Source: DATCRE01 sp964235605 (GTDB taxonomy: Bacteria; Bacteroidota; Bacteroidia; Cytophagales; Cyclobacteriaceae). Taken from it: DNA of 18,825 bases. Positions within the stretch are counted from its first letter, which is position 1. Every line of letters begins with the position of its first letter. The stretch is from NCBI GenBank assembly GCA_964235605.1, contig CAXSCR010000072.1, positions 1 to 18,825 on the forward strand. Reading direction: 5' to 3'. The notes beneath the pieces were generated by a model, which saw nothing but the letters and a program-made list of their open reading frames with translations, ran no database searches and was not told the origin of the DNA. Shown here piece after piece: positions 8,210 through 15,010 of this stretch. The translations under genes were made by a program, and so were the position numbers.

Positions 8210-11200
8210 TTATTCTTTTACAAACCTGAATACCTTATTTTTCTTCCCTTCTACTTTAAGTAAGTAAGTTCCGGGCTTAAGGTTCTTTACGTCGACCACA
8301 GGCTGGTCTGGCGAAAGCTTCATTTTATTTACGATCAATTTCCCACAAAGATCGTAGACCGTCACTTCAGTGTTGTTGTCTACCATGCCTGACAAAATCA
8401 ACTCGGTAGAAGCAGGATTTGGATGTATTGACATTCTTTCTTTAGCGCCAATATTAAGAAACTCATCATTGGGAGTCATGCGTGCACCAGTAACTTGTTT
8501 AATTCGAAGCCAGTTAATGTTCCATCCGCCCGCTACTGCATTGACGGCTATTTGTTGCTGACCTGCAGTTAGCGTTACGTTATGTGAAATCGTTGTCCAG
8601 CTTTGCCACCCCCCTGTGCTGGGTATTGCCAGAGATCCAAACACGGGACTTCCTCCGGCTTGTTCTAAACGAAGCGTGCCACCACCATTCGCACTGGCTA
8701 CACGATACTCAACAGTATAAGTACCAGAAGAAGGAATGTTGACACCCCATACCATCCAGTCACCACTATCAATCCATCCTAAATTTGATCCGCCTTCAGA
8801 ACAGGTTTCAGATTGAACACCACTCATTGTTGCATAGCTTTCTGCCTCAATCTGAGTCGACCACCCTGATGACACAGCTGGTTTTCCCATCAATTCAATT
8901 TCAGCCAGCTGTAGAATTGTTCCACTGTTGTTAGACATATTGAAGCGATGGTACGTGTAGCCTGTACTGTTAGTGAAGGTGAAGGTTCTGGTCTGAAGTC
9001 GATTCGGGAAGTCTTCGTTGGACCGGGTATCAATGGTAGTCCAGCTCGTACCGTTGGTTGAACCCTGCAATGTCCAGCTCAAAGGATCGCGTTCCGCTGC
9101 ATCATTTGCTGATGTGATTGTATAGCCGGTCACTACATAACTTAAAGGCGTTTGGTATTGCACCCATGCTGAAGCGTTAAATGTCAAGTACTTTGTATTA
9201 ACATTGTTGTCGACCAATTTTGCGTGCTCTTCACCGGCTGGTGAACCTGTTTGGTACTGAGCACTTATCGTTCCACCAGCGATGTTGGTAATATCCTCAC
9301 TTGACGATGAAGTGCCCGCCGGATCAATAGGAAGTCCATTTGCCTCGCGTATAAGCTGGAAAATATGATCGGGACGTACCACAACATAGTCTGCGTTAAG
9401 TGAGGCGGCTACATTCTTAAAACTTGTTGGTGTTACATCTTGCCATGGTTGTGACTGTATAACGATAAAACGCGGAGATGCTCCATTCCATCCTGAAGCT
9501 GCACTGGCAATATGATCTTTCATAGCTTGTTCATTCGTGCAGTAATTGCATGACAGTGCCATACCTGGCAGGCTGTTATTGTAGATGGTAAGTCCGCCGC
9601 CAGTATTTTGAGCAGTTAAGCCAAGCGTTGATGGCGCATAGGTTGCAAAGCTTTGTCCTACATTCTGGTTAATTCCACCAACGATGGTGTTCCACACGGT
9701 AATAACCCGAAAGCCTGCTCGCTTGTTGTATTCTTCAGTTTTGGTAACGAACTGATTAAGTGCGGTTGAATTAGGAAAGCTGTTGGGGTAGGCATAACCA
9801 TAGCCAGAGGGCCCTGAAATCAGATTGTCATTCGTAGTTGAAGTTTGGTGATAATAGTTTAGGGCGCCTGGCATCGCGTCAAGCATAGCAGGTGATAAAG
9901 TCCAGCCCATAGGAACCGAACCACGATCAGGATTACTCCAAAGCTTACGCATAAGGTGTTCGACATATTGTAAATTGTCGCCATCACTTAGTATGAACGC
10001 AACATAGATTTTGTTTTTCAATGCTGGTTTTGCAGGCATTGGTTTAACAGTTACAGTTCTTGGCATACCACTATGCATGGTTAGGTTGACAGCCCAGTCA
10101 CTCGCGATGGTGGCAATACCATACTTTGATCCTCTTTCAACGCCTGCGCCCTCTTCAGGCCACCAGCCCATGACATTGGAACCTGCTGGCATACTTGATA
10201 AGAAATTGTTTAGCAAATCACTTTCAGCGCCTACGGTAGGGTCAAGCCATATACAAGCAGCGCCTACTGCTGTTGCATATTCACGCACAGCAGCTTTATG
10301 CACATCTGGGTTTAAACCGAATATTAAACGGTGATCAAGCGTTGGCCAGTACGTATTATAAAGCGCCTGGTAGACCTGCATTTTGCTGGTATACTGACCT
10401 CGTAAGTCAAGTAATATAGGTAAATTATAGGGTGCAGAAGTTAACTTTGTTACCAATGCGGGTGAGACAATAAGTGCTTTCCGGTCTTTTGCAAGTACGG
10501 TTGCCAGGTTGATTGTATGCGTTTGGGCTGGGTCATAAACAATCAAACCAGAAAGCTCACTACGATATTTTGTAATTAGACTCCATCTGTCTGACACGTC
10601 AGTATAACCAAGGCCCAAAGATTGTAACCACGTATATTGTCCTTCTGCAAACGCATCACCTTCATAGGAGAAAATGCGAGGTTGCGTTCTATTAACAATA
10701 CCTTTTAAAGAAGCGAACAAATACATTTCAGCTGAGGAGCTGTTCTGCTGCACACCAACCCAATCCACCTTCGTATAGGAGCCTCCACGCCAGTATACAC
10801 GTAATTCAATTGATTGGTTATCTGCTGGCATCGTAAATGGCACTGTGAAACTGGTGTAGTCTCCCGCTACCGTAAATTGCTGACGTGTAATTGTCTGCGC
10901 AGCAAGGATTGCGCCCGTTGTAGAATTTCTAACATCAAGATCAACAATCGCATCGTTATTGGCGGTATTGTTGTCGATCTTCATCCGGAACTCTGCAACA
11001 TTAGGTCCTGCTGGTATACTCGTATCATACGGTCCGTAAATCATATACTGATTTGCCGCATCTATTCCGGTTTGGCAAAGCCATCCATCGGTTTCCAGAC
11101 GCCCTGTGTTATGGCCAATAGATCCGCCTTCGGCTTCCCAGCGTGAAGACGTTTCACGAAGAATAATTAAATCCTGCGTTTGCGCTGGTTTTGGGAACGA

Positions 11201-11317
11201 AGGAAGAAGCTGGCCGGAAGGCCATGTTAGCTGGGCCATCGATGCTACGATGATGAACTGAAACGAGAACAAGAGCACCGCTCTAATCCCTGCACGTGAT
11301 TTAAGTTTCTTAGTCAT
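8210..11317 (-). CDS. Secreted GxGYxYP-family protein with FA58C, CBM6 and T9SS modules
   Basis: A 1035-residue exported protein of the GxGYxYP family, whose activity I do not know. Signal peptide 1-29 (MTKKLKSR, hydrophobic core, ending MAQ). A beta-rich sandwich of carbohydrate-binding type spans about 53-190. The family's N- and C-terminal domains cover about 195-430 and 435-660; the hallmark GYGYAYP is at 505-511, and a conserved-looking acidic motif FILSDGDN at 441-448. Next come an FA58C/discoidin domain about 676-813, CBM6 about 820-941 (GWIDSGDWMVW) and a T9SS domain about 961-1035 (HPNPAST, end RFVKE). I chose ATG 11317 rather than the longest frame (ATG 11413): the extra 32 residues are polar and precede the signal peptide, and a leader motif shared with the GH76 gene lies just before 11317. 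Three binding modules and export argue for action on extracellular carbohydrate; this is inference. Confidence 0.85.
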   Translation of the reverse strand: MTKKLKSRAGIRAVLLFSFQFIIVASMAQLTWPSGQLLPSFPKPAQTQDLIILRETSSRWEAEGGSIGHNTGRLETDGWLCQTGIDAANQYMIYGPYDTSIPAGPNVAEFRMKIDNNTANNDAIVDLDVRNSTTGAILAAQTITRQQFTVAGDYTSFTVPFTMPADNQSIELRVYWRGGSYTKVDWVGVQQNSSSAEMYLFASLKGIVNRTQPRIFSYEGDAFAEGQYTWLQSLGLGYTDVSDRWSLITKYRSELSGLIVYDPAQTHTINLATVLAKDRKALIVSPALVTKLTSAPYNLPILLDLRGQYTSKMQVYQALYNTYWPTLDHRLIFGLNPDVHKAAVREYATAVGAACIWLDPTVGAESDLLNNFLSSMPAGSNVMGWWPEEGAGVERGSKYGIATIASDWAVNLTMHSGMPRTVTVKPMPAKPALKNKIYVAFILSDGDNLQYVEHLMRKLWSNPDRGSVPMGWTLSPAMLDAMPGALNYYHQTSTTNDNLISGPSGYGYAYPNSFPNSTALNQFVTKTEEYNKRAGFRVITVWNTIVGGINQNVGQSFATYAPSTLGLTAQNTGGGLTIYNNSLPGMALSCNYCTNEQAMKDHIASAASGWNGASPRFIVIQSQPWQDVTPTSFKNVAASLNADYVVVRPDHIFQLIREANGLPIDPAGTSSSSEDITNIAGGTISAQYQTGSPAGEEHAKLVDNNVNTKYLTFNASAWVQYQTPLSYVVTGYTITSANDAAERDPLSWTLQGSTNGTSWTTIDTRSNEDFPNRLQTRTFTFTNSTGYTYHRFNMSNNSGTILQLAEIELMGKPAVSSGWSTQIEAESYATMSGVQSETCSEGGSNLGWIDSGDWMVWGVNIPSSGTYTVEYRVASANGGGTLRLEQAGGSPVFGSLAIPSTGGWQSWTTISHNVTLTAGQQQIAVNAVAGGWNINWLRIKQVTGARMTPNDEFLNIGAKERMSIHPNPASTELILSGMVDNNTEVTVYDLCGKLIVNKMKLSPDQPVVDVKNLKPGTYLLKVEGKKNKVFRFVKE

Positions 11318-11325
11318 AGTTATTG

Positions 11326-11337
11326 TTAGATAGGTAA
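11326..11337 (-). promoter_or_regulatory. Leader motif TTACCTATCTAA before the GxGYxYP start
   Basis: The minus strand reads TTACCTATCTAA 8 nt before ATG 11317, sharing ACCTATCTAA with the GH76 leader at 3015-3026. It helps decide the start but its role is unknown. Confidence 0.4.
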
Positions 11338-11433
11338 CTTTACTTAGGTTCTTCATACTACTCTTCGAAGATGGCGGGTACGATCTGTTGTGCAGGCCAA
11401 TCTTGAATTTCACAAATCAAATTAATGTAATGA

Positions 11434-11468
11434 AAGAAGTCCCTTTAGCATTGGCTAAGGGACTTCTT
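11434..11468 (-). terminator. Terminator hairpin after the GH5 gene
   Basis: The arms AAGAAGTCCCTTTAGC (11434-11449) and GCTAAGGGACTTCTT (11454-11468) pair along about 15 bp with one bulged base and a 4-nt loop. On the minus strand the 3' arm runs into the T-rich TTCATTACATTAATTTG. It lies 18 nt past the GH5 stop, so the next gene (start 11317) needs its own promoter or read-through. Confidence 0.8.
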
Positions 11469-11486
11469 CATAAAACAGTACGCTAC

Positions 11487-13712
11487 TTATTCTTTGATAA
11501 ACTTGATAACGCGATGTGATCCATTTTCACGAACCAACCGAACGAAATACATACCTTGATTTAAAGATGAGATGCTGATGTTCACGCGGTTTACATGAGC
11601 AATTTTATGCTCTGCATGTTTACGGCCATCTAATCCAAAGATCATTACTTGTGAGAAACCTAACGTTCCATCAATAGTCAGCTGATCGGCAGCAGGATTT
11701 GGTGACAACGAAACTTTGTTCTCATCAGCAGGTGATTCAGAATGAATCAACTCTCCTCCTATGCGCGCACCAGCAGCAGTTGAAATTTTAAACCAGTTGA
11801 AATTCCATCCGCCATTTACTACAGCTATGGCAATGTTTTGTTGCCCAGCGTTTAAAGTCACATTATGGGAAACGGTAGTCCAGGTTTGCCAGCCGCCTGT
11901 ATTTGGGATTGCCATTGTACCAAAGGTTTGTCCTCCGCCAAATGGCTCAATTTTAAGAGATCCTGTACCATTCGGACTAGCCACCCTGTACTCAACCTTA
12001 TAGCTTCCGGTTGACGGAATGTTTACCGCGTAGGCCATCCAGTCACCTGCATCAAGCCATCCAACATTTTGTCCACCATCTGTATCTGACGTGTTTTCTG
12101 TTTGTATGCCAGCATTCTGAAAGTTACTTTCTGCCTGTATTTTAACTGAGAAACTACCGGTTGTAGTCGTTTTTCTAACACGCAGCGATGAAATCTGATC
12201 ATTCCAGCCTTCATCGACCAGACATGCGTTTTCACTACCTAACGTAATAGAAGTTCCTGTAAAATTATCATCCTTATAACCTACTATTTCATAACCAGCG
12301 TTTACACGAACTGATGAAACTTGATCGTTTGTGATACCGCGTGAACTTAAGGCAGCTAAGTTATAATCACCCTCCGGTAAAGCGATAGCAAATCCCCCAA
12401 AGTCACAATGCTCGTAACATGTTGCAACTCCACCTGATGGTGGTGGTGGCGGAGGGGTTGTGTTGTTTTTTACAGCATCATAGAAATCCTGGTGCCATGA
12501 AAGACCTGCAGCGCCATTCTTAATATTATTTTGACAAAAGCTAATTATATCGTTATATAAGCTTGATGGTCCCGCGCTGTTGGAGTTAATGGCATCTTTA
12601 AGCGTGTTATAAGGACCGTTTGGATTAACTGTCCAAAGACATTTGTCAAAAGACATTTTTTTGAATGACCATGGAAAATAACCTACATTATGACTGATAC
12701 ACCAGTCAGTCATACTTCTCAGGCTACCGTTGTCACTCTCGCCATATTCACCTAGTATCATTGGTAAATTCAGTTTGTTGGTAATATCCAACCTTCCATT
12801 TAATGCAGAAGCGTCAGTAGAGTAATGATGGGTCTCATAAACCAGGTTATTATCCCATCTTGAATTTATGCCTGAAACAGATTGTACCGAACCGTTCGTC
12901 CAGTCAAGTTTATCTAGCTCTGATCCCCACCAGCTTCCTTCAGCAACAATAACGTGGTTAGTATCTACTTGTCTAATGGCATCAGTCATTGTCTTCATAG
13001 ATCGCAGAAGTTCAAATTCGCGGCCAGGTTGAGGAACAGGTTCATTGAGTAAATCGTAACCCCATATAATTGTCTCATTCTTGTAATGATTGGCTATGTG
13101 CTTCCATACCTTACTGGCAATATCTACATTACCATTATCCCAGAAATGTACCGTGCCACGTGGCTGGCTTGAATTAGATTCTACATTATCGCTGTGGTCT
13201 CCAGGATTTTGATAACCTGGTGCAGCATGCATATCAAAAAGTATATAAACACCATTATCTCTGCAGTATTGAATAACGCGATCAAAATATTGAAAGCCAC
13301 GATCACTAACCGCGGCGCTGTTATAATCCCAAAATAGATTAAAGTGGAAGGGTACCCTTACAGAATTAAAACCTAGCCCTTTTAATTCACGAATAGATTC
13401 ATTGGTTACATAATTGAGACGCCATTGATGTTCAAACTCCATTGCTTTGGCCAGATCACCACCAAAAGCTGTTTTGGCGCTATTAAAAAATTGGGTGTGT
13501 GTTCTATAATTAAAATCACCCATCATCAGGTAGCCCTCCCATAGAAGCCAGTTACCTAAATTCATCCCTGTGAAATAGAGGTCTTTTCCATTTCCATCCA
13601 CAATCTTTGTTCCTTGTGTATGTACATACTGCGCATTTGCATGATTAAATAACATGACGACGAGCAGCACCGCCATACACATGTTAGTTTTTAATAGGTT
13701 AAGTCGTTTCAT
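11487..13712 (-). CDS. Secreted GH5 glucanase-like enzyme with beta/gamma-crystallin, CBM6 and T9SS modules
   Basis: A 741-residue exported glycoside hydrolase of family 5. Signal peptide 1-28 (ending ANAQ). The GH5 TIM barrel spans about 29-415: GMNLGNWLLWEGYLM at 49-63, FDMHAAPG at 159-166, acid/base Glu224 in LLNEP, HHY at 295-297, and nucleophile Glu322 in LGEYGE. The NLGNWL opening recalls exo-beta-1,3-glucanase-like GH5 groups, but the subfamily and bond cleaved cannot be fixed from sequence alone. A proline linker (residues 420-425) leads to a beta/gamma-crystallin module about 430-513 (NDQVSS and NDQISS; Cys436, Cys497), CBM6 about 523-645 (GWLDAGDWMAY) and a T9SS domain about 665-741 (SPNPAAD, end KFIKE). 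It follows a long non-coding gap carrying repeated operator-like motifs and ends at a strong terminator, so it is probably a single-gene unit with its own control. Confidence 0.88.
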   Translation of the reverse strand: MKRLNLLKTNMCMAVLLVVMLFNHANAQYVHTQGTKIVDGNGKDLYFTGMNLGNWLLWEGYLMMGDFNYRTHTQFFNSAKTAFGGDLAKAMEFEHQWRLNYVTNESIRELKGLGFNSVRVPFHFNLFWDYNSAAVSDRGFQYFDRVIQYCRDNGVYILFDMHAAPGYQNPGDHSDNVESNSSQPRGTVHFWDNGNVDIASKVWKHIANHYKNETIIWGYDLLNEPVPQPGREFELLRSMKTMTDAIRQVDTNHVIVAEGSWWGSELDKLDWTNGSVQSVSGINSRWDNNLVYETHHYSTDASALNGRLDITNKLNLPMILGEYGESDNGSLRSMTDWCISHNVGYFPWSFKKMSFDKCLWTVNPNGPYNTLKDAINSNSAGPSSLYNDIISFCQNNIKNGAAGLSWHQDFYDAVKNNTTPPPPPPSGGVATCYEHCDFGGFAIALPEGDYNLAALSSRGITNDQVSSVRVNAGYEIVGYKDDNFTGTSITLGSENACLVDEGWNDQISSLRVRKTTTTGSFSVKIQAESNFQNAGIQTENTSDTDGGQNVGWLDAGDWMAYAVNIPSTGSYKVEYRVASPNGTGSLKIEPFGGGQTFGTMAIPNTGGWQTWTTVSHNVTLNAGQQNIAIAVVNGGWNFNWFKISTAAGARIGGELIHSESPADENKVSLSPNPAADQLTIDGTLGFSQVMIFGLDGRKHAEHKIAHVNRVNISISSLNQGMYFVRLVRENGSHRVIKFIKE

Positions 13713-13750
13713 AAGCGTTTAGATTATACTGTTAATTAATAAGATAGGAT

Positions 13751-13950
13751 CAATCGTTTGCGATCGATATATGAATCTCGTAATAAGATACCATTACGAA
13801 TAATTTTTTTGAATAAAAATTACCGGATCGATATCTGAATACCGCCTAAAAATGGTCGTTTATAACGGATACAGAACATAAAAATCGCTATTAAAACACC
13901 CTAAAAGAAGGTAAATCATAAAAACCATCCTTTTTATTCGCAATCGTTTG
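13751..13950 (-). promoter_or_regulatory. Paired CAAACGATTG operator-like motifs and a direct repeat upstream of the GH5 gene
   Basis: The minus-strand motif CAAACGATTG occurs at 13760-13751 and again at 13950-13941. It is a near-palindrome around a central CG, the general form of LacI-family operators. The distal copy lies in GCAATCG-N5-GCAATCG (13940-13958 on the plus strand). A separate 15-bp direct repeat, GATCGATATATGAAT (13762-13776) and GATCGATATCTGAAT (13826-13840), differs at one base. The proximal motif is about 39 nt from ATG 13712. No regulator gene is in the window. Confidence 0.4.
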
Positions 13951-14926
13951 TGCAATCGGATAAAATAGCTTGTTTGAGTGCCTTATACAATAATTCGTTT
14001 AGTAGCTGAATAGTGTTTTATTTAATAGGCCGCTTCGGTCGTGAATAAATTTAAAAAAACGGGCAAATGCATGAAGCCATAATACCATATTTCAAAGCAT
14101 TTATTGCAGAGTGACATATCTATAGTATGTCTGTATTATTAAGCATAAAATCGTCTTAAACATCCGGAAAGCAAATTCAGTGCATAACCGTTCGGGCGAA
14201 GATTGCAATTAGGGCATATTAAGTAAGGAATTAACATTTGGTTTAAATAACCGGTGTTATTATCTGAAGTTCCTCTCTTGCTCATTAAAGTAGAATGAGG
14301 ACGTTATAGTAAGTAAATCGAAATAGCATAAAATATGGTTGTAATTCATTATCAATTAGTTAAGTTATCCATGGAAAGGATCGTCAAAGGCAAAGTTATT
14401 CTTTCGAAAATAGAGCTTTCGGGAAAATTAATGTACCGTCACGTTGAACAGAAATGAATGGAATATTAAATTAAGCAGAGTTGCGGCGAACTACCACAAA
14501 ATGACGATATCCTCATGATACCATCGCATTTGCAATATGGCTAACCTGCATTGTCAAGTTTAAGCGCCGGTTTGGATAAATTAATTATTTAGATTCGGTT
14601 CATTCCCTCGCAGCTGATCGGAACCGCCATGAGATAATTTATCAGCGTTGCGGTTTTGGGTTTCTTATGAGAAGGCTTAACGGGCGGACCCTGATCATAA
14701 AATAGAAAATTTCACGAGTTTCAATCTTCATGCGGATAGACTTTTGGTATTAATCCTTCTATGGCATCAGGGTAGGATTATAAATTTGCCAGGCATGGCT
14801 TCATGGCACGGTTGAGCTGTTCAGTCTATGAAAAATGGTATCCCGTAAGGGCATCAATTCTTTTATAAACAACGTCTTCCGGCTTTGCTACGGTAGTGAG
14901 ATATAATTCAGTTGTTAGCAGAAGTA

Positions 14927-14971
14927 AGCCAGTGAAATTTATGCGATGAAGCGTATAAATGTGCACTGGCT
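14927..14971 (-). terminator. Long hairpin after the GH38 gene
   Basis: The outer arms AGCCAGTG (14927-14934) and CACTGGCT (14964-14971) are perfect. Inside, ATTTATGCG pairs with CGTATAAAT, with one G-U pair, around a small loop. It lies 38 nt past the GH38 stop. No T run follows on the minus strand; instead the flank reads TTACTTCTGC, resembling that of the hairpin at 8170-8192. Confidence 0.6.
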
Positions 14972-14980
14972 CTTAATTCT

Positions 14981-15010
14981 TAATGTATATTCTATTAATG
15001 TATATTCTAT
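14981..15010. repeat. Perfect 15-bp tandem duplication at the GH38 stop codon
   Basis: TAATGTATATTCTAT occurs twice in direct succession (14981-14995 and 14996-15010). The second copy includes the last base of the GH38 stop codon. It looks like a recent slippage or short duplication and leaves the reading frame intact. Confidence 0.85.

Larger units (their letters stand above)
13713..15009. other. 1.3-kb gap without convincing genes
   Basis: I see no frame with a recognisable protein, no tRNA, rRNA or insertion sequence here. Short frames exist (for example 28 residues at 14371-14457, plus strand) but match nothing I know. The part near the GH5 start holds the operator-like motifs. Further up are inverted repeats: GACATA-N7-TATGTC (14113-14131), AATAAC-CGGT-GTTATT (14246-14261), and two overlapping arm pairs (14609-14618 with 14641-14652; 14622-14627 with 14650-14655). 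The upper end holds the hairpin and tandem repeat that follow the GH38 gene. The remainder could be a decayed gene, a long leader or a non-coding RNA. Confidence 0.6.

Noticed and set aside
10814..11146. 110-residue plus-strand ORF
   Set aside because: It is antisense to the N-terminal region of the GxGYxYP protein, with no family features.
11318..11413. Longer N-terminus for the GxGYxYP protein from ATG 11413
   Set aside because: It places 32 polar residues before the signal peptide, and the shared leader motif lies directly before ATG 11317.
14371..14457. 28-residue plus-strand frame from ATG
   Set aside because: No ribosome-binding signal, no recognisable features, and such lengths occur by chance.
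14827..14971. Minus-strand frame of about 46 codons (contains TTELYLTTVAKPEDVVYKRI)
   Set aside because: The composition looks protein-like, but it has only a GTG start inside the hairpin arm, no family match that I recognise, and is too short to trust.
13713..15009. CRISPR array, tRNA or insertion sequence in the long gap
   Set aside because: No regularly spaced repeats, cloverleaf or transposase-like frame could be seen.
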